Source of the DNA: Pedobacter sp. KBW06 | GTDB taxonomy: Bacteria > Bacteroidota > Bacteroidia > Sphingobacteriales > Sphingobacteriaceae | Assembly: GCF_003852525.1 (NCBI RefSeq) | Contig: NZ_QAJL01000001.1 | Coordinates: 1,079,133-1,143,132, forward strand | Direction of reading: 5' to 3' | Length of the DNA: 64,000 bases | Shown: piece after piece, positions 18,858 to 28,137 of the stretch | Numbering within the stretch: position 1 is the stretch's first letter | Layout: every line of letters starts with the position of its first letter | Notes under the pieces: generated by a model | The model's database searches: none | The model's input: only the letters and a program-made list of their open reading frames with translations | Told to the model about the DNA's origin: nothing | Program-made: the position numbers and the translations under genes

Positions 18858-19880
18858 ATGGAATTAGGAATAGATAGTTTTGCAGCGAAGTTTAATATAG
18901 ACGGGCCGGATGCCCTGACCGACGCAACAGCAATTGCGCAGTTACTGGAGAGGATTGAATATGCCGATCAATCGGGAATTCATGTTTTCGGAATCGGGGA
19001 ACACCACAGGCGTGAGTTTCTGGATTCAGCTCCAAGTAACATCCTTGCTGCCGCAGCTGGCAGAACGAAGAACATCAGGTTAACCAGTGCGGTAACGGTT
19101 TTGAGTGCCGCTGATCCGGTACGGGCCTTTCAGGATTTTGCTACCCTGGATCTGATTTCTCAGGGTCGTGCAGAAATGGTCGTTGGCCGCGGTTCATTTA
19201 CAGATGCCTTCCCCTTATTTGGTTATAAACTTCAGGATTACGACCAGCTGTTTACCGAAAAGCTCGATTTGTTATTGCAGATCCGTGACCATGAAAAAGT
19301 AACCTGGTCCGGTCAGTTTCGCCCGGCTTTAGTAAACCAGTCGGTCTATCCAAGACCAGTTCAGGAGAAATTGCCGATCTGGCTTGGTGTTGGTGGTACG
19401 CCACAATCTTTTGCCCGTGCCGGAATGCTCGGATTACCTTTGATGGTGGCCATTATCGGGGGCCAGACACACCAGTTCCGCCCGCTGGTAGATTTATACC
19501 GTAAAGCAGGAAAAGAAGCCGGTTTTTCAGAAGATCAGCTGAAAGTGGGTGTCCACTCCCTTGGATATGTGGCCGAAGGAAGTCAGCAGGCACAGGATGA
19601 ATTCTATCCCGGATATGCTAAATCCATGACCAATATCGGTAAGGAACGCGGATGGCCACCGATGACCAGGGATCGTTTTGAATCTCAGTTGGGCCCTCAA
19701 GGTGCACTTTTAGTGGGTAGTCCCGAAGAAATAGCCTCAAAAATCCTCAGGCATTCGGAAGCACTCGGTGGTATATCGAGGTTTACTTTCCAAATGGATA
19801 CCGGAAATTTATCCCATGAGCAACAACTAAAATCCATCAATCTGATCGGTACAGCATTAGCACCTTTGTTAAAAAAATAA
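18858..19880 (+). CDS. LLM-class flavin-dependent oxidoreductase
   Basis: A 340-residue luciferase-like TIM-barrel monooxygenase. It starts MELGIDSFAAKF and carries IGEHHRREF, the LTSAVTVLSAADPVRAFQDFATLD block, VVGRGSF, and a C-terminal ILRHSEALGGISRFTFQMD. These resemble the Atu2307/SP_0267 subgroup, as I recall it. Such proteins use reduced flavin; the substrate is unknown. It stands alone between two divergent regulatory regions, with 262 bp of AT-rich sequence upstream that contains a TACGTTTG at 18758-18765 but no -33 TTG at the right distance. No functional link to the nan locus is evident. Confidence 0.85.
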   Translation: MELGIDSFAAKFNIDGPDALTDATAIAQLLERIEYADQSGIHVFGIGEHHRREFLDSAPSNILAAAAGRTKNIRLTSAVTVLSAADPVRAFQDFATLDLISQGRAEMVVGRGSFTDAFPLFGYKLQDYDQLFTEKLDLLLQIRDHEKVTWSGQFRPALVNQSVYPRPVQEKLPIWLGVGGTPQSFARAGMLGLPLMVAIIGGQTHQFRPLVDLYRKAGKEAGFSEDQLKVGVHSLGYVAEGSQQAQDEFYPGYAKSMTNIGKERGWPPMTRDRFESQLGPQGALLVGSPEEIASKILRHSEALGGISRFTFQMDTGNLSHEQQLKSINLIGTALAPLLKK

Positions 19881-20174
19881 TCAAAGGCGCAGAGCGCTTA
19901 AATAACAGGGCCGGGCTGTTCAGAAAAATGCTGCTGCTGAAGTCAGAAATTAAGTAGCATATGCAGTTGATTTGCGCTTTGTTGCTTTTCATCATCCATT
20001 GGGGAATGAAACAGGGTTTAGCTCCCTGAGAACAATCAGGGAGCAATCCTCCTATTAAAGAGGAGTCATCGTTCAATTGAAAGTAAAAGGAAACAAAGCG
20101 CAAATACAACGAATTTTAAGCAGGCAGGGAAAAAAAGTTAAACTCTTTTTCCCTGCTTTTAAACCAGCTTTAAT
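19881..20174. other. Gene-free stretch upstream of the first GntR regulator
   Basis: No credible coding sequence. It contains a perfect 9-bp inverted repeat, GCTCCCTGA (20021-20029) and TCAGGGAGC (20036-20044), with a 6-nt loop. This is followed by a weaker CTCCT/AGGAG pair at 20049-20065. The first could end transcription of the LLM gene, though no T-run follows. No transposon ends were seen. Confidence 0.45.
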
Positions 20175-20205
20175 TTTGTTTAATCTGTGCATACGACTAT
20201 ATTTG
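20175..20205 (+). promoter_or_regulatory. Bacteroidota-type promoter for the GntR regulator
   Basis: TTTG (20175-20178), then a 19-nt spacer, then TATATTTG (20198-20205). This matches the TTTG/TTG-N19-21-TAnnTTTG consensus known for Bacteroides primary-sigma promoters. The expected start site is near 20212, giving a leader of about 33 nt before ATG 20245. Confidence 0.7.
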
Positions 20206-20244
20206 AGCTCCAACGCATAGGTTGTTGTTAAATTAATTCCCGAT

Positions 20245-20940
20245 ATGGAGCTTCTTGAATCTATTAAACTCGTTGATACCAGTTCTCTTGTTGATCGTGT
20301 AGAGGCCAATTTAGTTCAGCTGCTACAGGTAAAGAAACTAAAAATCGGCGACAGTATTCCAACGGAAATGGAACTTTGTACTTCCCTTGGCGTGAGCCGG
20401 ACAGTAGTAAGGGAAGCCCTTTTACGATTAAGGATGATGGGATTAATTGAATCTAAAAAAAAACGGGGAATGATCATCACCAGCCCCGATCTGTTTGGGA
20501 TCCTCAGAAAAAGCATGAACCCTCACATCCTGGATGAGGAAACTTTAAAGGAAATTTTTGAAATCCGCCTGGTTTTAGAAATAGGGATGGCTGATTTCTT
20601 ATTTAACCGCATCACTGCCGATGACATTAAAGATCTGAAAGAAATCATTGAAAAACAACCTGAAGCACCGAAGGATTACATTTTCGAAATAGAGCATGAG
20701 ATCACTTTTCATGGAAAACTATATGAGATCGCAGGGAACAAAACATTAAAGAATTTCCAGAAAATGCTGTTGCCCATCTTTGATTATGTACACAATAGCG
20801 GTCTGCTCAAAGAATCTGTGAGCATTTCTAAGTTTGTATCTCACAAAGGCCTGGTCGACATTCTGGAAAACGGTTCTCCTGAATTGTTCAGAAATGCCAT
20901 GCGCAACCACCTGGAAACTCATTTCCAGCGCTTGTTCTAA
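20245..20940 (+). CDS. GntR/FadR-type transcriptional regulator with FCD domain (first copy)
   Basis: A 231-residue regulator. Winged helix-turn-helix at residues about 12-75 (IPTEMELCTSLGVSRTVVREALLRLRMMGLIESKK in parts), then an FCD ligand domain about 90-225 with the metal-site pattern of this family (conserved His in EHEITFHGKLYE, SHKGLVDIL and RNHLETHF). In the FCD class the ligand is commonly an acid or sugar acid, and relatives such as NanR respond to sialic acid. It is 75 percent identical (166/221 aligned, no gaps) to the regulator at 38230. It converges with the last nan-operon gene, 60 bp from its stop. A repressor of nan genes is the likely role. Confidence 0.9.
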   Translation: MELLESIKLVDTSSLVDRVEANLVQLLQVKKLKIGDSIPTEMELCTSLGVSRTVVREALLRLRMMGLIESKKKRGMIITSPDLFGILRKSMNPHILDEETLKEIFEIRLVLEIGMADFLFNRITADDIKDLKEIIEKQPEAPKDYIFEIEHEITFHGKLYEIAGNKTLKNFQKMLLPIFDYVHNSGLLKESVSISKFVSHKGLVDILENGSPELFRNAMRNHLETHFQRLF

Positions 20941-21000
20941 ATTAGCAATCCCATTCCATCAGTTCTATCGGCAGCTTCAGTTAGGCTCTGGTAGTTTTTG

Positions 21001-22776
21001 TTATTTTTTCAGGCTGATGCGGCTACTGATAAATTTCCCCAAACGCTCGTATCCGTTCTCATTTGGATGTAAACCATCGCTAAATAGAGCTTCATCAAGC
21101 TGCTGATTTGATTTTAAAAAGAGTGTTCCTGCGTCTGCATATGGAATTCCCTTCTTCTTAGCCATCAGTGCAATTTTTTTATTGAGATTTGAAACCCTGA
21201 GTTCCATCCCCCGGCGGGGCAGGATTCCCATACATAACATTCCTGATCCAGGTTGTCTGGAACGAATGGCCTGCGACAGAAAATCCAGTCCTGCTACGAT
21301 CTCTTCGTCGGTATTGACCTCCAGGTTATTGGTGCCGATCATCAGCACGATCTGCTGAGCAGAAAAACCGTCCAGTTCGCCATGGTAAATCCGCCATAAA
21401 ACATTTTCAATGCGGTCCCAGCCAAAGCCCATATTCACGGTCTTAAGCCGGCCGAAATAGGTGGACCATGATTTTTTCCCCCTTGCAGCAGGTCCTTCGG
21501 GCAATCCTCCCCAGAAATGAGTGATGGAATTTCCGATGAGCACAATTTCCGGCTGCTGTGCCGCCGTATATTTTAGTACCTCCCGATGACGTGTCTCCCA
21601 ATCGTAGGTAGCTGCATCTCTTCTTTGAGTACGGGGAATTGTGATGGAATTTCCCCCTTCAGTTTCTTTAAAAATGAATTTAATTTTCTTTTCATAGGCA
21701 TTTGCATAATTCATCATGCCCAGATCATTCGGATGCACCCCATCCACCATGCTCTCTATATCCTGTCCGATTTCCGCTTTTGAAAGCAGATAGATCTGCT
21801 TTACTCCTGCTTTTTTCAGCGAATCAACCGTCAGATCCATCAGGAGGTTCACCCTTTCATATTCCTTTTTCTTCACCGGCTGCATTTCTGCTTCCGAATA
21901 TCCATCATGTTCCGTTAAGAGGATCGGGACTCCCGGCCTTTTGAGCTGAATGCTGGCCACTGCATTTGCAATTCTCTTCCTGATCGTCGCATCAGTCATC
22001 GTCGGAGCAGTCATATTCGGCAGGCAATCCAGCACATATAACCGGGCATCTATCTGTGTGATGTAGTCCAGCACTTCTGGTTCCAGCATTCCATTTCCGG
22101 AAAAGCCCAGATTGACCATCTGCCGGTCCAGTTTCCTACCTAATATAGAAGTCCAGGCCATCCCCGGACGCGAAGCACATGCCCCCTGGGCGATGGAAGT
22201 CCCATAAACCACAATTGGTTGCTCCGGATTGGCAGGCAGTGCTTTAAAATCACTTGCTTTCGGCACTTCAATTTGCAGCCAGCGGACACTATTGTATAAA
22301 GGCAGATACAAGGTATACTCCCTGTCTTTCAGATGCTGGTCATTTCCGGAAATCTGGTTGAAGCGGTAACTGATGGTATCACCGAAGGAAAATCTCCCCG
22401 CACACCAAAGCCATTTCCCATTCAGGTCTTTGGCGTACAAATCCACCCCACTTACTCCTGTAGCAGGCATATGAGGCATTTGAAGCGCCCCTTTAACTGC
22501 AAATTTAACGACGATATTTTCGGCGTTTGTCCTAAACCTTAAGGTCAGTCCGGCACTGTTTTCAGCCAGATTCCAGACTGCTTTCCGAACCTGCTTTTCT
22601 GCGCTGGCGGGTAAGCGGTCGTAATCACTTTTAAACCCTTTGGACCAGCCCCTTCCCTGGATCACATTCAATGTATCATTTACAGGATTCCATGATTTGA
22701 AATCGCTGTTGTTTTGTGCAGCACAAAAGCCACAGGAAATCATTGTGAGGGTCAGGATCAAAAAGTATCTTTTCAT
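21001..22776 (-). CDS. Exported double SGNH/GDSL esterase (GxDLY + two SGNH domains)
   Basis: A 591-residue exported protein. After the signal peptide (cleavage near GFCAAQ) comes an N-terminal beta domain with the GVDLY signature of the GxDLY family (about 30-170). A first SGNH hydrolase follows (VVYGTSIAQG near 190, later HPNDLG), then a second SGNH domain (IVLIGNSITHFWGG near 415, GTNN, and DGLHPNENGY near 572). Both sets of catalytic Ser and Asp/His motifs look intact. Last gene of the nan operon, 53 bp after the hexosaminidase. Removal of O-acetyl groups from sialic acids or glycans is the likely role; the exact ester is unproven. Confidence 0.82.
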   Translation of the reverse strand: MKRYFLILTLTMISCGFCAAQNNSDFKSWNPVNDTLNVIQGRGWSKGFKSDYDRLPASAEKQVRKAVWNLAENSAGLTLRFRTNAENIVVKFAVKGALQMPHMPATGVSGVDLYAKDLNGKWLWCAGRFSFGDTISYRFNQISGNDQHLKDREYTLYLPLYNSVRWLQIEVPKASDFKALPANPEQPIVVYGTSIAQGACASRPGMAWTSILGRKLDRQMVNLGFSGNGMLEPEVLDYITQIDARLYVLDCLPNMTAPTMTDATIRKRIANAVASIQLKRPGVPILLTEHDGYSEAEMQPVKKKEYERVNLLMDLTVDSLKKAGVKQIYLLSKAEIGQDIESMVDGVHPNDLGMMNYANAYEKKIKFIFKETEGGNSITIPRTQRRDAATYDWETRHREVLKYTAAQQPEIVLIGNSITHFWGGLPEGPAARGKKSWSTYFGRLKTVNMGFGWDRIENVLWRIYHGELDGFSAQQIVLMIGTNNLEVNTDEEIVAGLDFLSQAIRSRQPGSGMLCMGILPRRGMELRVSNLNKKIALMAKKKGIPYADAGTLFLKSNQQLDEALFSDGLHPNENGYERLGKFISSRISLKK

Positions 22777-22829
22777 TTTTAAGGAGTTATGGCGGACAAG
22801 GTGTACTAAGATAAAAGAAAGATTTCACA

Positions 22830-24803
22830 TCAATAAGGTACCATTGTAAACATCCATTTTTGGGGATTTTTCCAGTCAGCTCCTTTAAAGGAGCCTATAG
22901 GCAGTTTGATCAGCACTTCGTTCCAGCCTTTTTTTAACCTTACTTTTGTGGGCTTCCGGAATTCGTATCCCTCATCAGTTAGTGGAATTTCCAGATTTCC
23001 TTTTAATCCCGATTGGGCCCAGTCTGGCGGCGCGATTGGCACTCCGTTTACCTGAATACCACTTTTACGACCGTCCCAGGTTCCTTTTTCCGGTGAATCG
23101 GAAGCATAAGAACGCGACAGGTTATTGAATCCAATCCAAAAATCTTTGCTTCCCTCCTGATCGGCCCATAATTTCGTATAGGCATACCAGGTGGTATTTT
23201 CCTGAGGATTTTCCAGCTCCGCTTTAACCTCTGGTGCCCACCAATGTCTCAGGATGATCGTTCCGCCAACCGCTTCGAAAGCGACAGGAAGCTGGTCTCT
23301 ATCCAGTCCCTGATGCTCCGGTATAAAGGAGGCAGAAAGGTCTCCTGCATTGGCAAAGGGACCAAAAAATTTCCATTTCATCCCCGACTGGCGGACATAG
23401 GGAAATGGAAGTTTGGAAAAATACCGTTCCTTGTGGACTAATAAACGGTTTTCAAAGGCGGCAAAGCGGGTTGCATCATCGGATTCTACCCGGCCAATAT
23501 TGGCGATCCAGCCTGGCTTTCCGCCGCCTCTCCAGCTGCGTTCTGCAAAAGCCAGCATTGCCGGATAAACCGGATTCTGGATCAAGGCATCTTCCGCTTT
23601 GGCTACCCTTCGGTCGGGCCAGTTGCAAATAATCCCACCCAGCGCATTTTCATTTCCCTGATCCAGGTTGGCAATTTTTCTGTTAAAAATGGTGACGACG
23701 CTTTCCAAAGGGTCCATGTGGTTCAGGTAAAGGTGTCTGGAATCAATGTACTGGATATTTTTATTCCGGCTTACTTTAGTTGCCTCCTCCATCCAGAGCT
23801 GACGGATCGTGCCTTCTGTAAAGTTTCCGCCAGGTTCCCATCCAATGATCTTCTTATTCAGTTTTTCAAGGGTTGCAGTGACCTCCGGGAGAAAATTGGC
23901 ATTCGTGATCCTGACCTCATCCGCACCAATGTGCAGGTAAGGAAGGTCATAAGTCTGACAAAATTCAGTAATGATATTTTTAACGATGTGCAGTCCGGTA
24001 TCGCTTTGCATCTCTGTTTTCATTGCTCTTCTGAAAGCGGCACTATGTCCGGGCATGTCAATTTCAGGAATCAGCTGAATATGCCGCGCTTTACAAAAAG
24101 CAATCAACTCCTTCATATCTGCCTCAGTATAATAATTCCCTTTGTTTCGAAGCATATTTTCAGGTGCATTGAGCTTCGGATAAAGTTTACTTTCCAGTCT
24201 CCAGGCGATATCTTCTGTGAGATGAAAATGAAAGACATTTAGTTTATAAGCCGCCATGACCTGGATCTGTTGTTTTAACAAAGCAACAGGCTGGAAGTTC
24301 CGGCCCACATCTGCCATATAACCCCTCCAGGAAAAAGCGGGCCAATCGACGATTGTACAGGCAGGAACACTTTGGTCTTTAGCAAGCAATTGCCCCAAAG
24401 TTTGAAAACTATAAAACAAGCCTTTTCTATTGAATCCAAGAAGTCTGATTTTCTTTGCATCCACCTGGATCTGATAGGATTCTTCCGGAAAGGTTGCATT
24501 TTCTACCCTTCCGGTATCCAGCAGAATAAAGGGTGATCCCTGAACGGGGCCTGTACTGATTTTCAGATTTAATCCAAGGTTGGCCAGCATCTTTTTCAGG
24601 ATGCCAGCTTCCTTCACCAGGCTTTTGTGCTTCAGTACGATAAACTTACAAGTCTTCAGGTCAAATCTACCTTTTTCCCATTTCAACTGTTGAGGCAATG
24701 GGATTAAGGCAGGCCGCTCTGCCTCTTTCCACATGGTCTGTGCAACTGAAACATTAGCTAAAAAAGCCAAAAGTCCAAAGATTACAAATTTTCGGAACAT
24801 CAT
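22830..24803 (-). CDS. GH20 beta-N-acetylhexosaminidase
   Basis: A 657-residue exported glycosidase. ATG at 24803 (or 24800) gives MMFRKFVIFGLLAFLANVSVAQ as a signal peptide and overlaps the preceding stop as ATGA; the longer frame to 24854 lacks support. Domains are GH20b N-terminal (LIPLPQQLKWEKGRFDL), GH20 catalytic barrel (WRGYMADVGRNFQP, NVFHFHLTED) with the catalytic Asp-Glu pair in LHIGADEV near residue 295, and a C-terminal beta domain. It releases terminal GlcNAc or GalNAc exposed after sialic acid removal. Translationally coupled to the epimerase gene. Confidence 0.93.
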   Translation of the reverse strand: MMFRKFVIFGLLAFLANVSVAQTMWKEAERPALIPLPQQLKWEKGRFDLKTCKFIVLKHKSLVKEAGILKKMLANLGLNLKISTGPVQGSPFILLDTGRVENATFPEESYQIQVDAKKIRLLGFNRKGLFYSFQTLGQLLAKDQSVPACTIVDWPAFSWRGYMADVGRNFQPVALLKQQIQVMAAYKLNVFHFHLTEDIAWRLESKLYPKLNAPENMLRNKGNYYTEADMKELIAFCKARHIQLIPEIDMPGHSAAFRRAMKTEMQSDTGLHIVKNIITEFCQTYDLPYLHIGADEVRITNANFLPEVTATLEKLNKKIIGWEPGGNFTEGTIRQLWMEEATKVSRNKNIQYIDSRHLYLNHMDPLESVVTIFNRKIANLDQGNENALGGIICNWPDRRVAKAEDALIQNPVYPAMLAFAERSWRGGGKPGWIANIGRVESDDATRFAAFENRLLVHKERYFSKLPFPYVRQSGMKWKFFGPFANAGDLSASFIPEHQGLDRDQLPVAFEAVGGTIILRHWWAPEVKAELENPQENTTWYAYTKLWADQEGSKDFWIGFNNLSRSYASDSPEKGTWDGRKSGIQVNGVPIAPPDWAQSGLKGNLEIPLTDEGYEFRKPTKVRLKKGWNEVLIKLPIGSFKGADWKNPQKWMFTMVPY

Positions 24804-25996
24804 ACCCGGGACTCTTTCTGCAGGTATTCTTCCAGTAGTGTCGTACAATACCATTCCTGTCTTGGCAGGTGAAAAGGCCCTTTAAACAGGTTTCCTTTGG
24901 CGGTCTGGGCCAAAGTTCCATCTTTATGCAGGTACCCAAACCATTCCCCGTTTTCTTTATCGTGGAAATGTGCATAGGAATAATCGTGCACCATTTTATG
25001 CCATTTCGCGTACTTTTCATTTCCGGTCATGGTATAGGCCAGCAAGGTGGCGATGATCACCTCATTGTGTGGCCACCAGAATTTCATATCCTGCCAGTAT
25101 TCCTGTACCGGTTTATCGTAAACGTCTCTGAAATACAGGATTCCTCCATGTTCTTTGTCCCATCCCCGCTCCCACATATAGTCCAGCATCCGGCAGCCAA
25201 GGTCGATCAGGCGGGGATCATTGTCCCTGTATTTGGCTTCATGGAGAATGAACCAGGCGCCTTCTATCGCATGGCCAGGATTTAATGTTCTTCCGTCAAT
25301 ATGGTCGATGATGCTTCCGTCCGGCGCCACCTGTTCCATCACACAACGGATGTCGTCCTTTACAAAAAAGGTTTCAATTTCGTTGATCCAATAGTCGATC
25401 CATTCGTCACATCTGGGATCACCAATGGTTTCCCTCAGCTGTTGTGCGGTATTCATCATGATCATGGGCACACCAATTCCTTTGGCAGGTCTGGTATCCG
25501 TAAACTTGGGCGGAAGCAGTCCTTTTTTGCTGGAGTATTCAATACATTTCCCGAACAGGTAGCGTGCTTTTTCGGCGGCTTCGGGATCTCCGCTTGCCTT
25601 TGCATAAGCGGCATTGGCAATTACGGCAAAGGTTTCTGAAAAGTAATATCGCCGCTTACGGATCGGTTTACCATCCCTTGTGACATGGAAAAACATCTGT
25701 CCATCCGTATCAAAGCAATATTTATTGAGAAAATCTATTCCTGATTTGGCGGCTGTTAACCATTCGGCTTTGGCTTCAAAAGTATTGTACAAGGTAGAAA
25801 GCAACCAGGCTGCCCTACCCTGGATCCATACGGCTTTATCGTCGTCGATCAATGTTCCATCCTGATCACGCATCAGGAGATAGCCCCCAAATTCGGTATC
25901 CACAGATCTGGGAAACCAGAAGGGAACCGTATCATTTAATAATTGGTGTTTATAGAATTGACAAAGCTCCTCTAAGTTCTCTTTGGTATAGTTCAT
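24800..25996 (-). CDS. nanE: N-acylglucosamine 2-epimerase (AGE family; ManNAc to GlcNAc)
   Basis: A 398-residue cytoplasmic alpha/alpha-barrel enzyme of the renin-binding-protein/AGE family. Motifs visible are PGHAIEGAWFILHEA near 235, KFWWPHNEVIIATLLAY near 305, and the C-terminal GPFHLPRQEWYC, with the histidines used for proton transfer in the family. It converts the ManNAc from the NanA lyase into GlcNAc. This is the unphosphorylated route known in Bacteroides fragilis, and differs from the NanK/ManNAc-6-P route of E. coli. It starts 10 bp after the esterase stop and overlaps the GH20 start by 4 bp. Confidence 0.92.
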   Translation of the reverse strand: MNYTKENLEELCQFYKHQLLNDTVPFWFPRSVDTEFGGYLLMRDQDGTLIDDDKAVWIQGRAAWLLSTLYNTFEAKAEWLTAAKSGIDFLNKYCFDTDGQMFFHVTRDGKPIRKRRYYFSETFAVIANAAYAKASGDPEAAEKARYLFGKCIEYSSKKGLLPPKFTDTRPAKGIGVPMIMMNTAQQLRETIGDPRCDEWIDYWINEIETFFVKDDIRCVMEQVAPDGSIIDHIDGRTLNPGHAIEGAWFILHEAKYRDNDPRLIDLGCRMLDYMWERGWDKEHGGILYFRDVYDKPVQEYWQDMKFWWPHNEVIIATLLAYTMTGNEKYAKWHKMVHDYSYAHFHDKENGEWFGYLHKDGTLAQTAKGNLFKGPFHLPRQEWYCTTLLEEYLQKESRV

Positions 25997-26006
25997 TTTT
26001 GTAAGT

Positions 26007-28109
26007 TTAATTGATGGGGACGGACATGGTAAATGTGGAGGCAGGTAATCCGGATTTGCCGGTCAGGTTTGCCCTGTTGAAGGGTCGCCAGCCATAGCGG
26101 ACCGCTTTTACTTCCTTCCCAGCTGGCAACCGCAGCTGAACCTTATTGTCAATTATTGTTCCCGGTACGGGCAGTGTTTCTCCTTTTGTGGTATACAATT
26201 CAAAACCTGTTAAAGGTTCCTTATTTTTCGTACTGAGCATTGTGCCCGGTGCAAATGAAATCAACAGGGTTTCTTTGTATTTTCGGACAGCAATGGCGAT
26301 GGGGCCTTTTGCAATCACCGGTTTATGATAGGTATTTTTCAGGGCGAGTAAAGCCAGCCGCATTCCGATTTCTTTCTTTTTCTTCGGATGGACATCCAGG
26401 GAATCTCCAAGATCGGAGCTTACCGCCATGCCGCTATGGACAATGGATTTTTCCAGTCTTTGCTGCACTGCCCTGAACTCCGGCCAGGCCGGATTGTCGA
26501 GCGCAGAAAGCTGGACATAGTAAACCGGAAAATCGTAACCCCATTTCTTTCGCCAGCTATTCAGCAGGACGGGAAAGCTATGTGCATACAGTTCCGGGTT
26601 GTGCACATTGCTCTCTCCCTGATACCAGATCAGGCCTCTGATTGGAAATTCAATCAATTGAGAAATTCCGGATTCATAATTATAGGCGGGCTCATAAGGA
26701 TGTCGTTGTCTGGCTTTAGCACTATTTTTAAGGTTGACATCCACCCTTCCCCTGGCCCATTCCATCATAAAGTCAGACTTCCGCCAGTTGGCCAGGACAT
26801 CCACCAACTGCGCATCCTGTTCCAGGGTACTGCGGTCTATCCAGGATTCTATCGTCGATCCCCCAACTGCCAGCTGGATCAGTCCGACAGGAACATTTTC
26901 GGACTTCCCGATTTCCTTTCCAAAATAATAAGCGATGGCAGAAAAATCGGCTGCATTGTCTGCATTGCACAGCTTCCAGTCGGCGGAGAAATAGTTCAGC
27001 TGGTTGGTTTTCTCCAGGGTCAGGCTATCCCAGGCTGAGTTATTGGTTTCGGCAATGGGTTTAAACTGCATCAGGCGCATGTTTTTATGTTCCGATAGTC
27101 CGCTCAGTTCTGCTTTTCCCGTTTCCGCATTCCGAAGTGGAAAAACCATATTTGACTGGCCTGAACAGAGCCATACCTCCCCCATTAGAATATCCTTCAG
27201 GGTGATGCTTCTTTTAGCGGTTGTTACCCTGAGTTCGTATGGTCCTCCCGCAGGCATTGCCGGAAACCATACTTTCCATTTCCCATCCTTTCCCGCAGCA
27301 GTAATTTGTTTTCGATGATTGAAAACAACCTCTACCCTTTCAGCGGCATCTGCCATTCCGAATACGGGAACCGGTTGGTTCCTTTGCAATACCATATGAT
27401 CGGCAAATACTACCGGGAGATTTAACCCTCCCAAATTTCCACACAGGTTTTGGAAGACCGTTTGCGCAATGATCGCTGCCCCTTCTTTGTCCGGATGAAG
27501 GTTGTCGGCAAATAAATCCGGCCTGCGGTGCAGCGGGGTATTGAGGTCGATCAGTTCCGTATGATTTGCTTTGGAAATGACCGGAATGAGTTCCTGAATC
27601 TGTCCGTACCATTCCCTCGTACCCGATTTAAACCTGGGATGTTCGCTAAAAATGGGCGTTAACCGGCAGATGTACAGCTTAATTTTAGGATTACTATGTT
27701 TAAGTGTATCCAGCAACCAGGCGTAGTCCTTTTCAAAATCATTCCGGTATTGCGGCCAGTTCCTCGGATCAGTATCGTTTAATCCAAGATGGACAACCGC
27801 TATATCGGCTTTGAAATCAATTGCCTTGGCGAATACTTTTGTTTGAGCATAAGGCTTATGCCCTTTTTTTAACAATGTCGCACCGCTAAAACCAAAGTTT
27901 TGAACGTCATAATCCTTTCCCAGTAAATTTTGTAATACCGAAGGATAGGCTTCCTGATCAGGTGCTTTTAATCCATAACCGGCGGTTACAGAATTGCCGA
28001 TACAGGCTATTTTTATCTTTGCGTTTTGTGCCCATACCTTGCTGTGGAAACACAGCAGGCACAGGCAATAGCATCCTGTTTTTTTCAAAAGGTTGTTCAG
28101 ACTGATCAT
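26007..28109 (-). CDS. Two-domain sialate O-acetylesterase (GDSL + SASA)
   Basis: A 700-residue exported esterase. Signal peptide to about residue 28 (KVWAQ). The N-terminal SGNH/GDSL domain has CIGNSVTAGYG (Ser 40) and DNLHPDKEGA. The C-terminal sialate O-acetylesterase domain has EVWLCSGQSNMVFPL (Ser near 319), IRGLIWYQGESNVHNPE and DVHPKKKKEIG near 571. Both domains keep their Ser and Asp/His motifs. Human SIAE-like and Bacteroidota NanS/EstA-type enzymes remove 9-O-acetyl groups that block sialidase and lyase. It follows the sialidase by 28 bp, so the two should work in sequence at the cell surface or in the periplasm. Confidence 0.9.
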   Translation of the reverse strand: MISLNNLLKKTGCYCLCLLCFHSKVWAQNAKIKIACIGNSVTAGYGLKAPDQEAYPSVLQNLLGKDYDVQNFGFSGATLLKKGHKPYAQTKVFAKAIDFKADIAVVHLGLNDTDPRNWPQYRNDFEKDYAWLLDTLKHSNPKIKLYICRLTPIFSEHPRFKSGTREWYGQIQELIPVISKANHTELIDLNTPLHRRPDLFADNLHPDKEGAAIIAQTVFQNLCGNLGGLNLPVVFADHMVLQRNQPVPVFGMADAAERVEVVFNHRKQITAAGKDGKWKVWFPAMPAGGPYELRVTTAKRSITLKDILMGEVWLCSGQSNMVFPLRNAETGKAELSGLSEHKNMRLMQFKPIAETNNSAWDSLTLEKTNQLNYFSADWKLCNADNAADFSAIAYYFGKEIGKSENVPVGLIQLAVGGSTIESWIDRSTLEQDAQLVDVLANWRKSDFMMEWARGRVDVNLKNSAKARQRHPYEPAYNYESGISQLIEFPIRGLIWYQGESNVHNPELYAHSFPVLLNSWRKKWGYDFPVYYVQLSALDNPAWPEFRAVQQRLEKSIVHSGMAVSSDLGDSLDVHPKKKKEIGMRLALLALKNTYHKPVIAKGPIAIAVRKYKETLLISFAPGTMLSTKNKEPLTGFELYTTKGETLPVPGTIIDNKVQLRLPAGKEVKAVRYGWRPFNRANLTGKSGLPASTFTMSVPIN

Positions 28110-28137
28110 TTGATGTCATTTGATGGAATGATCTTGT

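Noticed and set aside
23718..24242. A 174-codon plus-strand frame opposite the GH20 catalytic domain
   Set aside because: The opposite strand holds the conserved GH20 motifs; no support for this frame.
26388..27038. A 216-codon plus-strand frame inside the O-acetylesterase gene
   Set aside because: Antisense to the conserved SASA domain; no independent evidence of coding.
28098..28125. Direct repeat CATTTGATG at the start of the O-acetylesterase gene as a regulatory site
   Set aside because: Only two 9-nt copies one base apart, inside a tight 28-bp gap within an operon; likely chance or slippage.
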